Made by a program: the position numbers and the translations under genes. DNA of 17,450 bases, from assembly GCA_002688155.1 (NCBI GenBank), contig NZCH01000112.1, positions 1 to 17,450 on the forward strand, written 5' to 3'. How positions within the stretch are numbered: position 1 is the first letter of the stretch; every line of letters starts with the position of its first letter. The notes under the pieces are model-generated. The model ran no database searches and was not told the origin of the DNA. It worked only from the letters and a program-made list of their open reading frames with translations. Below are positions 1 to 8,303 of this stretch, piece after piece. This DNA comes from Phycisphaerae bacterium (GTDB lineage Bacteria > Planctomycetota > Phycisphaerae > Phycisphaerales > Phycisphaeraceae).

Positions 1-1
1 C

Positions 2-1141
2 GACACGGACCGCATTCGTGTCGCGGCCGATGAGATTGCGGCCGCAAGAGCCGGGCTTGATTCAGACCTGGAGACCGCGATCCGCGTGTCGATCGAACAT
101 GTCCACGCGTATCACGAACACGTCAAGCCCGCGGACCCGCCGCCGATCGCACTGGACGGCGCGGAGCTTGGCATGCGGTTCACGCCGGTTGACAGCGTCG
201 GCCTGACGGTGCCGGGCGGCACGGCCGTGTTGTTTTCGACACTGATCATGCTCGCTGTGCCGGCGCAGGTCGCCGGTGTGTCGTTGGATCGCATCGCGGT
301 GATCAACCCGCCGCCGACCCGCCAGGCCGGCACGCCCGCGGGTGACATTTCGCCGATCGTGCTGGCTGTGTGCGACATACTGGGTGTGAAACAGGTTTAC
401 CGCATCGGCGGGGCGCAGGGCGTTGCGGCACTGGCGCTGGGCACGCAGACGATCGGCCGCGTCGACATGATCGCAGGGCCGGGCAACATTTACGTGCAGC
501 TCGCCAAAGCGCAGGTCGCCGGGCTCGTCGGCACGGACGGCGGGTTCTACGGGCCCAGTGAAATCACCACGATCGCGGACGGTTCCGCAAACCCGCGAAA
601 CGTCGCGGCCGACCTGATCGCGCAGGCGGAGCACGATCCGGGCAAGTGCTTTTTGATCGCGTGGTCGGGCGATGTGCTTGACGCGATTGTGCGGCAAGTC
701 GGTGAACAGGTGCGAAGCCGCGAGCGGCGGGGTGCAATCGAGGCGGCGCTGTGTGACGAGTCGTGTGCGGTGCAGGTCGTCGACGCGGCACAGGCGGTCG
801 AGGTCGCCAACACCATCGCGTGTGAGCACGTGAACCTGGCCGTCGCTGACCCGGATGCGGTGCTGTCTGAGTTGCGCCATGCCGGCGAGGTCTTCCTGTC
901 CGACAAGACGCCCGTCGCAGCAGGCGACTATTTCGCCGGCCCAAGCCACTGCCTGCCCACAGGCTCCACCGCCCGGTTTGCCAGTGGCGTGAGCACGTAT
1001 ACCTTCCTCAAACGCACCGGCACCGTCCGTTACCGTGAGGGGATGTCCAAATCGACCATCGACGCGATCGCGCGTCTGGCCGAGGCCGAGGGGCTAGATG
1101 GACATGCGGAGTCCGTCCGCGTGCGCAGAAGTCAAGCGTGA
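2..1141 (+). CDS. hisD: Histidinol dehydrogenase, 5' end missing
   Basis: This enzyme oxidises L-histidinol to L-histidine in two NAD-dependent steps, the last reactions of cytosolic histidine synthesis. The frame is open from base 2 and gives 379 residues; the family is about 430, so roughly 50 N-terminal residues lie outside the window. Family landmarks in order are VGLTVPGGTA, YRIGGAQGVAALALGT, AGPGNIYVQLAK and QAEHD. The Gln and His codons of QAEHD (623-625 and 632-634) match the zinc ligands. The catalytic Glu-His pair is CEH (824-829). The Asp of GDYFAGPSHCLPTGS (926-928) and the C-terminal His (1103-1105) complete the zinc site. The segment usually reading like DMIAGPSE is GGFYGPSE here, so the protein is somewhat divergent. 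No other his gene is in the window. It converges on a minus-strand gene 12 bases away. Identity is secure. Confidence 0.95.
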   Translation, partial: DTDRIRVAADEIAAARAGLDSDLETAIRVSIEHVHAYHEHVKPADPPPIALDGAELGMRFTPVDSVGLTVPGGTAVLFSTLIMLAVPAQVAGVSLDRIAVINPPPTRQAGTPAGDISPIVLAVCDILGVKQVYRIGGAQGVAALALGTQTIGRVDMIAGPGNIYVQLAKAQVAGLVGTDGGFYGPSEITTIADGSANPRNVAADLIAQAEHDPGKCFLIAWSGDVLDAIVRQVGEQVRSRERRGAIEAALCDESCAVQVVDAAQAVEVANTIACEHVNLAVADPDAVLSELRHAGEVFLSDKTPVAAGDYFAGPSHCLPTGSTARFASGVSTYTFLKRTGTVRYREGMSKSTIDAIARLAEAEGLDGHAESVRVRRSQA

Positions 1142-1155
1142 AGCCGCAAGCGGCT
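1142..1155. terminator. Small inverted repeat between convergent genes
   Basis: The bases AGCCGCAAGCGGCT form a perfect palindromic hairpin (5-bp stem with a CAAG loop). It fills the 12-base gap between the hisD stop and the stop of the minus-strand PH-domain gene. There is no T-run on either side, so it is at best a weak or factor-assisted two-way terminator. This is inference from position only. Confidence 0.3.
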
Positions 1156-1753
1156 ATCGATACCGATTCAGCGCGTGAACGACGCGCTGGTGTACGTCCA
1201 GGGGTTGGGCGACCATGCGCCAGACGGCGTCGATGGAACCGGTACCCGCGGTGGAGAAAGCGATTGAGCCCAGACCCAGGAACCGCTCGCGCAAAGAGAA
1301 GACGGTGTCCGTGTGCTGGATTTGCTTGAGCGGCGCTTCGAAGACCTGTACGCGCAGCACGCCCATGACGCGCAGGACCCGCGCGTCGGTCAGGACATAC
1401 ACGCGGCTGAGCCATTCGAGAAACTGCCAGCCCACCCGCAGCCCGATCAGGACCAGGCCGAACAGGATGACGTCTCGCTTTGCCAGCCAAAGCCATTCCT
1501 GCCCCGCCAGCCACGACACGCCCCACGTGGCAGCCACGAGCGCAACGAGCGTCATGATTGGTTCGAGCAGGATGTACCAGGCGCTGGGCTTGATGTAGAG
1601 GATGATGATCTCACCGGGCTGCAGGAGTTGTTCGGGCAGGAACGCGATCTGTCGCTGCGGCAGGTCGCTGGCGGCGTCCGGCTCGGCGCGATACCCCGCG
1701 CCGCTTGTGTATACGCTGTGAACACGGTTTGTGCCCTTGCCGGTGCACCTCAT
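1154..1753 (-). CDS. Membrane protein with bacterial PH (bPH2/DUF304) domain
   Basis: A 199-residue integral membrane protein of the YdbS/DUF304 (bPH2) type, whose molecular role is not established. Residues 1-45 are a polar cytoplasmic leader. Two hydrophobic segments follow at about 58-83 and 93-113. The rest (about 115-195) is the PH-like domain, recognised from YVLTDARVLRVMGVL followed by a QIQHTDTVFSLRERFLGLG stretch and a GTGSIDAVW strand, the usual order in this family. The start is the ATG at 1753, which overlaps the hpt stop as ATGA. A strong Shine-Dalgarno inside the hpt codons lies 7 nt upstream, so translation is probably coupled to hpt. The product may be expressed at a fixed ratio to Hpt, although no functional link between the two is known. 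Confidence 0.85.
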   Translation of the reverse strand: MRCTGKGTNRVHSVYTSGAGYRAEPDAASDLPQRQIAFLPEQLLQPGEIIILYIKPSAWYILLEPIMTLVALVAATWGVSWLAGQEWLWLAKRDVILFGLVLIGLRVGWQFLEWLSRVYVLTDARVLRVMGVLRVQVFEAPLKQIQHTDTVFSLRERFLGLGSIAFSTAGTGSIDAVWRMVAQPLDVHQRVVHALNRYR

Positions 1754-2343
1754 GTGACGTCCTCCTCAATGATGTGTGGCAAAAGTGTCACGATTTCCGG
1801 GTGATTGCGGTAGTACCCGTTGTAATCCAGTCCATAGCCGACGACGAATTCGTCGGGGATGTCAAAGCACACGTAATCAATTGGCACGGCCGCGGCCTGG
1901 GGTCGGTCCTTGCGCAGCAGAACTGCGCTGCGCAGCGACTCAGGGTGACGGCTTCGAAGCTGGTCGATGACCAGCCGCATCGTCTTGCCCGAGTCGAGAA
2001 TATCGTCGATGACCAGCACGTGCCGGCCGACCAACGAGTCCGGCAGATTGGTCAGTTCGCCGATTTGTGGCGTGCCGGTTGTGGTTGTGCGCGTGCCGGG
2101 ATACGAGTTTACGGAGATCATGTTGAGTTGCATGCGCAGCGGCAGGTGGCGAATCAGGTCGGCGACGAAGATGATACTGCCGGTGAGAATCGGTACGAGC
2201 GTCAACTCTCCAACGCCGTTGCCGATGGCAGGTATGGTCACAGCGCTGGTGGACAGGTCCGCCACAATCCGGTCCGCAACGGCCGCCACACGGTCCGCGA
2301 TCTGCGTCCGGCTGATCAGGACCTGATCGATTTCGTCCCGCAT
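1750..2343 (-). CDS. hpt: Hypoxanthine (hypoxanthine-guanine) phosphoribosyltransferase
   Basis: A cytosolic purine-salvage enzyme that transfers the 5-phosphoribosyl group of PRPP to hypoxanthine or guanine. The 197-residue protein carries the PRPP-binding signature VIDDILDSGKT at 111-121, with the acidic pair at 113-114. Upstream is the TGSIIFVADLIRHL loop (54-67). The C-terminal IDYVCFDIPDEFVVGYGLDY (156-174) is the base- and magnesium-binding end typical of Hpt. It is slightly longer than the usual 175-185 residues because of extra sequence around residues 32-47. The ATG at 2343 has no clear Shine-Dalgarno. It is the first gene of a two-gene minus-strand unit and is divergent from the FlgI-like lipoprotein gene. 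Identity is firm; whether guanine or hypoxanthine is preferred cannot be told. Confidence 0.93.
   Translation of the reverse strand: MRDEIDQVLISRTQIADRVAAVADRIVADLSTSAVTIPAIGNGVGELTLVPILTGSIIFVADLIRHLPLRMQLNMISVNSYPGTRTTTTGTPQIGELTNLPDSLVGRHVLVIDDILDSGKTMRLVIDQLRSRHPESLRSAVLLRKDRPQAAAVPIDYVCFDIPDEFVVGYGLDYNGYYRNHPEIVTLLPHIIEEDVT
1761..1767 (-). promoter_or_regulatory. Shine-Dalgarno for PH-domain gene inside hpt
   Basis: On the minus strand this reads GAGGAGG, 7 nt upstream of the ATG at 1753. The same bases encode the Glu-Glu pair near the Hpt C-terminus. With the ATGA stop/start overlap, this fixes the start of the PH-domain gene and implies translational coupling. Confidence 0.8.
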
Positions 2344-2486
2344 GGCGGTAGTTTACACGTTGCCCGCAAATCGGCGGTTGAGCATCCCCAACGCCGACGC
2401 CTGAGCCCGGGAAGGCTCGGATGTCGCGTGGTATCCGTCGCGGGTGTCCAACCCTTCGCGGGTTCAGGGCTCGTTGTCGTACCCAT

Positions 2487-2515
2487 TTGACTCGGTAGCT
2501 ACTGTCGGCGACAAT
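2487..2515 (+). promoter_or_regulatory. Sigma-70-type promoter for FlgI-like lipoprotein gene
   Basis: TTGACT (2487-2492) and GACAAT (2510-2515) are separated by exactly 17 bases, matching the housekeeping consensus at 5/6 and 4/6 positions. The expected start of transcription is near 2522. That lies downstream of the longest possible open frame (from 2444) and supports the start codon at 2558. This is a sequence match only. Confidence 0.5.
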
Positions 2516-2557
2516 GCTTTGTATACCCCGCCTCGCACCGGCTCGCCCGGGACCGGT

Positions 2558-4351
2558 ATGCAAAATACCATCAAGACATTCTGGCCCTGCCTGGCATTGT
2601 TCAGCGCGTTTACGCTGCTTGTGCTCAGCGCCTGTCAGACCAGGCAAGCGGACCGGAATTCGGCCGCGCCCGCAGCGCCAACGTATTCCGGGCCCAGGTA
2701 TCTTTACGGCACCGTCGGATCGATGGCGCAATTACGTGGCTACCGCCCGCTGCTCGTGAGCAATTACGCGGTGGTTGCCGGTTTGGACGGCACTGGGGCG
2801 TCAAGCATTCCGATGCGATTGCGCCAGTGGATGCTGCGCGAAGTGCGCCGGCGCGGGTTCGGAAATATGAACCTGGACAAATACGGTGGCGCCATCACGC
2901 CGCAGCGTTTTCTGGCGAGCGCGGATACGGCGATCGTCAGAGTCGAAGGCCTGATCCCCCCTGGAGCCACGCCTGGAGCACGGTTTGATCTTCTGATCAC
3001 CGCGCTTCACCAAGCGCAGCCGGCGACGAGCCTGCGCGGCGGGACGTTGTTTACTGCGGAACTTGCGGTCAACGGTGTCGAATCGGTGCCGCGTTACTCC
3101 AAGCCGCTGGCGGTCGCCGGGGGGGCGACGTACGTCAATCCGTTCGAAGACATCACCGCGCCCGATCACGTCGCCGCCGCCGCTCAGTTGCCCACCGCGG
3201 TTGTATTGTCCGGCGGGAAAGTCACCACGGAACGGCGACTCGAACTGGTGCTCAACCAGCCCAACGGCGAGCGTTGTCGATTGATTGCCAACCGCATCAA
3301 TGACCGGTTCCGCGTCGAATCCGACGAAAAGTTCATCGCGGTCGCGAAGACCGATCAGCTCATTCGCCTTCACATTCCCAAGCGATACCGGCATGACGCG
3401 GACCGGCTGCTGTTGTTGGTCAAGCACCTGTTCATTGATGAGTCACCACAGTTCATGCAGCAAAAAGCCGATCAGCTTGCCCAGGTGCTCATCGCCGATC
3501 CGTCGAAGGGCCGGCCCGTCGCGCTCGCGTGGGAAGGGTTTGGCACATCAGTGTTTCCGACGATTCGGCGGTTGTATGAAGCCACGATCGACGTGCACGT
3601 CCGGTTGGCAGCGCTCGAGGCAGGCGCCCGTCTGGGTGACGCGCGCTGCGTCGATCACCTGGCCGATGTCAGCCGGTCAGACGACGTGCGCTGGCGCCAA
3701 CGTGCGGCGAACACGCTTGTGTTCCTGCCACGCAGCGTCGTAGGGAATAAGGCGCTGTACCAACTGCTTGATGACGTCGATCAGGACGTGCGTATTGCGG
3801 CGTACGAATCGCTTGCGATGCTCAACGACCAGATTCTGCATCGCCGGCCGTTCATCTCAAACGGGCGGTTCAAGTTTCTGCTGGACCTGGTGCCGGCGAG
3901 CAGGCCTCTGGTGTACGTCGCCCAGGCGCGCCAGCCGCGCATTGTAATCTTCAATCCCGAAGCGACGTTCAAGGCGCCCCTGCTCGTGCGCATTTGGAAT
4001 AACAGGCTCATGCTGCGGCGCGATCCGGACGACTCGGCGGTGACGGTTTTTTACCAGCGCCGTGGACAGATCGAGGGCGAGCAGTACCAGATAGCGCCGG
4101 CCCTGGCGAACCTCGTGCTGCTGCTGGCTCACGACCCGACGCCTGAGGCGCCGACACCCGGCATGGATCTTTCGTACAGCCACGTCGTCAATGCGATCTA
4201 TAAACTCTATGAAGGCAAGCACATAGAAGCAAATATGGCGTTGCAGCTAAGCCCGCTGGTCCAGGCCGTCGCCAAGGCGCGCGATGTTGCCAGACAACAG
4301 CGCCCCGTGTCGGACGAAAAGCCGTTTGTGAGCATTGATCAGGGATCGTGA
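2558..4351 (+). CDS. Lipoprotein with FlgI (P-ring)-like region and HEAT repeats
   Basis: A predicted 597-residue exported lipoprotein of unknown role. Residues 1-26 are a lipoprotein signal with lipobox LSAC and Cys26. About 48-330 resemble the flagellar P-ring protein FlgI across its length: LVSNYAVVAGLDGTG (66-80), GARFDLLITAL (140-150), SLRGGTLFTAEL (158-169), then the later stretch with VTTERRLELVLNQP, CRLIANRIND and a strand-rich segment. About 340-430 look like HEAT-type helical repeats (VRLAALEAGARLGDA; VRIAAYESLAML). A C-terminal region follows that I do not recognise. The ATG at 2558 is chosen because it starts the signal peptide and follows the promoter; the frame is open from 2444. 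There are no flagellar genes nearby. It may form an envelope ring or scaffold, but that is inference. Confidence 0.8.
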   Translation: MQNTIKTFWPCLALFSAFTLLVLSACQTRQADRNSAAPAAPTYSGPRYLYGTVGSMAQLRGYRPLLVSNYAVVAGLDGTGASSIPMRLRQWMLREVRRRGFGNMNLDKYGGAITPQRFLASADTAIVRVEGLIPPGATPGARFDLLITALHQAQPATSLRGGTLFTAELAVNGVESVPRYSKPLAVAGGATYVNPFEDITAPDHVAAAAQLPTAVVLSGGKVTTERRLELVLNQPNGERCRLIANRINDRFRVESDEKFIAVAKTDQLIRLHIPKRYRHDADRLLLLVKHLFIDESPQFMQQKADQLAQVLIADPSKGRPVALAWEGFGTSVFPTIRRLYEATIDVHVRLAALEAGARLGDARCVDHLADVSRSDDVRWRQRAANTLVFLPRSVVGNKALYQLLDDVDQDVRIAAYESLAMLNDQILHRRPFISNGRFKFLLDLVPASRPLVYVAQARQPRIVIFNPEATFKAPLLVRIWNNRLMLRRDPDDSAVTVFYQRRGQIEGEQYQIAPALANLVLLLAHDPTPEAPTPGMDLSYSHVVNAIYKLYEGKHIEANMALQLSPLVQAVAKARDVARQQRPVSDEKPFVSIDQGS

Positions 4352-4471
4352 ATCGGCAGATGTTGATCGCAGGTCACGGATCATCGCCTGGGGCCCAAAA
4401 ATCGCGATGCCAGAGCGTACCCTGTTGTGGTCAGTGCCACGTGATCCTGTCCTATCATCATATTGACGGCA

Positions 4472-4487
4472 GGCCCGCCTCCGGGCC
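4472..4487 (+). other. GC hairpin in smc leader
   Basis: GGCCCG and CGGGCC form a perfect 6-bp stem around a CCTC loop, 12 nt upstream of the smc Shine-Dalgarno. No T-run follows. It may end or stabilise the upstream transcript, or be incidental. A TATCAT hexamer at 4453-4458 could be a -10 element, but no -35 sits at the right distance. Confidence 0.25.
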
Positions 4488-4499
4488 GATAACAGACAT

Positions 4500-4504
4500 G
4501 GAGG
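4500..4504 (+). promoter_or_regulatory. Shine-Dalgarno of smc
   Basis: GGAGG lies 10 nt before the ATG at 4515 and supports that start, which also begins exactly at the conserved N-terminal strand of the SMC head. Confidence 0.75.
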
Positions 4505-4514
4505 TTGTTTATCT

Positions 4515-7500
4515 ATGCGCTTAGCCAAGATCACACTCGCCGGTTTCAAGTCGTTCGCCGACAAGACGGACATTTCCTTTGACATGCCGGTCGTCGGCGT
4601 CGTCGGACCCAACGGATGCGGCAAGTCCAACATCGTTGACGCACTCAAATGGGTACTTGGCGAGTTGTCCGCCAAGAGCCTGCGCGGCGGTGCGATGCTT
4701 GACATGATCTTCAACGGTTCGGCGACGCGAAAGCCCTCGGGCATGGCGGCAGTGACCCTGACGTTCGACAACAGCCCCGACACCCGCGGCCGACGCACCC
4801 TCGCTCTGGACATGGGCACCGTGACCGTCACACGGCAACTCTATCGTGACGGGTCCAGCGAGTACCTGATCAACAATCAGCGTGCCCGGCTGCGCGATAT
4901 TCGTGAACTGTTCATGGACACGGGCGTGGGCACCGACGCCTACTCAATCATCGAGCAGGGCAAAGTGGACGTGCTGCTTCAGGCCAACCCGGCCGAGCGG
5001 CGCGAGATTTTCGAAGAGGCAGCGGGCATCTCGCGGTTTAAGGCACGCAAAAAAGAAGCCCTGCGCAAACTCGAGCGTACGGAAAACAACCTGAACCTGA
5101 CGCGTCAGCGCCTTGAGGATATGGACCGTCGGTTGCGCAGTGTCAAGGTCCAGGCAACGCGCGCCCGCAGCTACAAGGAACACTCACATCGCCTCAACGC
5201 ATTGCGGCTGACGCACGCGCTGGCGGAATACCACCGGTTGACCGTGGAGGTGAACGGGATCGCCGACGGGCTCGAGCAGGCCGAGGCCGACCGCACCGCC
5301 TTCGCGCGGGCGCTGGCCGATGCCGGGAAGCAACTGTCCGATGCGCAGATCGAACGGCAGTCGATTCAGTCGCAGCAAAAACAGCTCGAGCACGACAAGC
5401 TCACCGCCGAGTCGAAAGGCGAGCAGGCCCGGCAGCGCGCCGAGTTCGCGCGGACCACGATCGCCGACCTGAATGATCAGGTCGACCGCGACGCCGGCCG
5501 GAAGAACGAACTGTCACAACGAACCGCGCAACTCGACAACGAACTCAAGGAGCATGTCCAGCAGGCGAATCGTCTGCTGGAGTCAAGGGATGAGGGTGAG
5601 CGGCGCGTCGAATCGCTTCAGCAGGATTATGTCGCGCTTCAACACCAGCTCAACGAAAAGCGCAACACACTCGAGGACGAGAAGGCCGGCATCGTCGCCC
5701 TGATGCGCCGGGCCGCGCAGCTCAACAACGAAATCCAGTCGATCGGCGTGTTCAAGCAGAACCTGATCAACACGCGCGACAAACTGGGTGAACGCTCGCG
5801 GAAAGTAGCTGAAGAACTTGAACGCCTCCTGACGCTGCGCGATCAGGCGAACGACAAGCGAGTGGAGGTTGAGGACCTCATTGAAGCCCAGTCCGTCAAA
5901 CTCAGCGAGCAGCAGGTGCTGGCGTCGAAGCTCGATCAGCAGCTCGGGGACCTGACGCAGCGTCTCGCGGCGCACAAGGAACAGCGGTCGGGCCTCAATT
6001 CGCGGCGGAGTTTGTTGCAGGAAATGCAGGACACGCAGCAGGGCGTCGCCGATGCGGTGAAGGCTGTGCTCGCTCGCAAATTCGCTGACGAAGCGCAAGA
6101 GCACGCCGGCGCCGTAAGCGCGACGTTCGGCTTCGTGCGCGGGCTGCTGGCGGACATGTTCGAAACCGACATCGAGCACGCCGGGCTTGTCGAGGCAGCG
6201 CTGGGCGAACATCAGCAAGCGCTGGTCATCAATCGGCTGTCCGATCTGATTGACCACGATGACGCGATTGACGCGCTGGCGGGTCGTGTTCAGTTCCTTG
6301 CCATCGACCAGTGCCGCGTTGCGAGTCTGGTCGCAGCACCCGATGCCGTGCGTGCTCTGTCCCCAGTGATTGACCTGGTGCGTTACCCCGATTGGCTGGC
6401 ACCGCTGGCGTGGCAGATGCTCGGGCGCACGCTGGTGGTTGAGGACCTGCGTCAGGCGCGGCAGCTTCGTCAGACGCTGCCCGACGGGTACCGGTTCGTG
6501 ACGCGCGCGTGCCAACTGCTCGATGAGGCCGGCCGCGTGATTGCCGGGCCGACCACCGTACAGGAGACCGGCGGGCTTATTAGCCGGCGCAGTGAACTGG
6601 CACAGCTCAACGAGCAACTCGAGTTACTCGATCAATCGATCACCGCTGACCAGACGGCGCTGTCGGAACTGTCCGATCATGCGTCGCACATTGAAACGGT
6701 CGCGCAGGAGTTGCGGCAGGGACTCTTCGACGCCAAGACGGCAACGGTAGAGTTGTCCAGCCGACTCGACGCGCTCGACGCGCAGATCAAGCACCTGCAG
6801 CGCGAGCAGCCGGTGCTGGCCGCCGAGACTGAGCAGGTCCATCACAAACTTCGCGACGCGGATGAGAAGCACCGCGAGCACGAACAGCAGGCCAGCCTCG
6901 TCGAAAGCGACTCGTCCGCGCGACAGTCAGCGGTCGAAGAACTGACCGCCGACCTGCAATCACTGAGCGAACAGGCCGAAACCACGCAGGAACGGCTGAC
7001 CGCCGCGCGGGTCGACCTTGGCAAACTCGTCGAACAACTCGCCGGGGCCAAACAGCAAACGCGCCAACTGGAAATCGCAAAGATCGATGTTGATCGTCAG
7101 CACAACCTGCTGACCGACCAACTTGACTCCAATCGCGCCCGCATTGATGAATTGACTGTATCGGCTTGGGAGGCTGATGGGCAGATCGCCGCCGCGGGAA
7201 AACGTGTCGAAAGCATCGACAAGCTGCTCGAAGATATCGTCAAGGCCATGGTCGATTCCGATGCGGGAATGTCGCAGATTGAGTTGCGAATCCAGCAGCA
7301 TCGCGAGCAGATTGAGCACCTGGACGCGCAATCACATGCCATTGAAGTCAACCAGCGCGAAGTGCAGGTCAGACGCCAGGGCGTGATCGACAACGCGAGG
7401 CAGCAACTCGAAGTGGATCTGGCCAAAGTGTACGGGCAGTCAACACAACAGTCCGATGACGCCGATTGGACCGCGATCGAAGCCGAGATCACCGAACTCA

Positions 7501-8303
7501 ATGGCAAGCTTCAGCGACTGGGCACCGTGAACCTCGACGCGATTGACGAGCTTGGCGAGTTGCAGGTGCAGCGCGAGGACCTGTCCAGACAGATCGACGA
7601 CATCGACCAGGCGCGTGTGCAGCTTATGCAGTTGATCCGCAGGATCAACGACGATTCGCGCGCGCGCTTTGAAAAGACGTTCGAGCAGATCCGCGAAAAC
7701 TTCGCCGGGCAGCAGGGTATGTTCCGGCGTCTGTTTGGCGGAGGGCGGGCGGACATCGTACTTGAGCCGGACGAGGACGGGAATGTGGACGTGCTCGAGT
7801 CCGGCATCGAGATCATCGCCAAACCGCCGGGCAAGGAGCCTCGCTCGATCAGCCTGCTTTCCGGCGGCGAAAAATCAATGACCGCCGTCGCGCTGCTGAT
7901 GAGCGTGTTCCAGACCAAGCCCAGCCCGTTCTGTGTGCTCGACGAAGTCGACGCCGCGCTCGACGAGGCCAACGTCGAACGCTTTGCGCAAGTCGTAAAG
8001 AGTTTCCTGGGCCAATCGCACTTTATTGTCATCACCCACCAGAAGCGCACGATGCTGTTGTGTGACATCCTGTACGGCATCACCATGGAGGAACGTGGCG
8101 TGTCGAAGCGCGTGGCGGTGAAGTTCGATCAGGTGGGCGTGGACGGTCAAATCAGTGACGGCACGCCGGGCGCAAAGCCGCAGGAGGCGGCGGACCACGC
8201 GGCCGGGGAACAGACCCAAACACAGCTCAAGTCACCAGCGCGCGAACAACTGGCGGCCATGCTCGACCAGCGCGAACCACTCGAAGCCGAAACCACCGGT
8301 TAA
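4515..8303 (+). CDS. smc: Chromosome segregation ATPase Smc
   Basis: The SMC subunit of bacterial condensin (Smc-ScpAB), an ATP-driven dimer that compacts the nucleoid and helps resolve sister origins. The 1262-residue protein has the full layout. The N-terminal head carries Walker A GPNGCGKS (31-38) and the loop DTGVGTDAYSIIEQGKVD. A first coiled coil spans about 170-530, a hinge about 530-690 (VEAALGEHQQALVI) and a returning coil about 695-1050. The C-terminal head has signature LSGGEKS (1115-1121) and Walker B FCVLDEVDAAL from 1139, with the catalytic Glu at 1144. Family members are usually near 1150-1200 residues; the excess includes about 50 residues of polar, Gln/Glu/Ala-rich tail after the last conserved strand. 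No scpA or scpB is in the window. The stop overlaps the opposite-strand arsC stop. Confidence 0.97.
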   Translation: MRLAKITLAGFKSFADKTDISFDMPVVGVVGPNGCGKSNIVDALKWVLGELSAKSLRGGAMLDMIFNGSATRKPSGMAAVTLTFDNSPDTRGRRTLALDMGTVTVTRQLYRDGSSEYLINNQRARLRDIRELFMDTGVGTDAYSIIEQGKVDVLLQANPAERREIFEEAAGISRFKARKKEALRKLERTENNLNLTRQRLEDMDRRLRSVKVQATRARSYKEHSHRLNALRLTHALAEYHRLTVEVNGIADGLEQAEADRTAFARALADAGKQLSDAQIERQSIQSQQKQLEHDKLTAESKGEQARQRAEFARTTIADLNDQVDRDAGRKNELSQRTAQLDNELKEHVQQANRLLESRDEGERRVESLQQDYVALQHQLNEKRNTLEDEKAGIVALMRRAAQLNNEIQSIGVFKQNLINTRDKLGERSRKVAEELERLLTLRDQANDKRVEVEDLIEAQSVKLSEQQVLASKLDQQLGDLTQRLAAHKEQRSGLNSRRSLLQEMQDTQQGVADAVKAVLARKFADEAQEHAGAVSATFGFVRGLLADMFETDIEHAGLVEAALGEHQQALVINRLSDLIDHDDAIDALAGRVQFLAIDQCRVASLVAAPDAVRALSPVIDLVRYPDWLAPLAWQMLGRTLVVEDLRQARQLRQTLPDGYRFVTRACQLLDEAGRVIAGPTTVQETGGLISRRSELAQLNEQLELLDQSITADQTALSELSDHASHIETVAQELRQGLFDAKTATVELSSRLDALDAQIKHLQREQPVLAAETEQVHHKLRDADEKHREHEQQASLVESDSSARQSAVEELTADLQSLSEQAETTQERLTAARVDLGKLVEQLAGAKQQTRQLEIAKIDVDRQHNLLTDQLDSNRARIDELTVSAWEADGQIAAAGKRVESIDKLLEDIVKAMVDSDAGMSQIELRIQQHREQIEHLDAQSHAIEVNQREVQVRRQGVIDNARQQLEVDLAKVYGQSTQQSDDADWTAIEAEITELNGKLQRLGTVNLDAIDELGELQVQREDLSRQIDDIDQARVQLMQLIRRINDDSRARFEKTFEQIRENFAGQQGMFRRLFGGGRADIVLEPDEDGNVDVLESGIEIIAKPPGKEPRSISLLSGGEKSMTAVALLMSVFQTKPSPFCVLDEVDAALDEANVERFAQVVKSFLGQSHFIVITHQKRTMLLCDILYGITMEERGVSKRVAVKFDQVGVDGQISDGTPGAKPQEAADHAAGEQTQTQLKSPAREQLAAMLDQREPLEAETTG

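Noticed and set aside
62..949. Long minus-strand open frame opposite hisD (295 codons)
   Set aside because: It is a shadow of the hisD codon bias in GC-rich DNA; the translation is Arg/His-rich and has no domain, while the plus strand is unmistakably HisD.
2444..2557. Upstream extension of the FlgI-like lipoprotein
   Set aside because: The frame is open, but the extra 38 residues would bury the signal peptide and lie partly upstream of the promoter.
5583..6617. Long minus-strand open frame opposite smc (344 codons)
   Set aside because: It lies wholly within the conserved smc coding sequence, and its translation shows no family motif.
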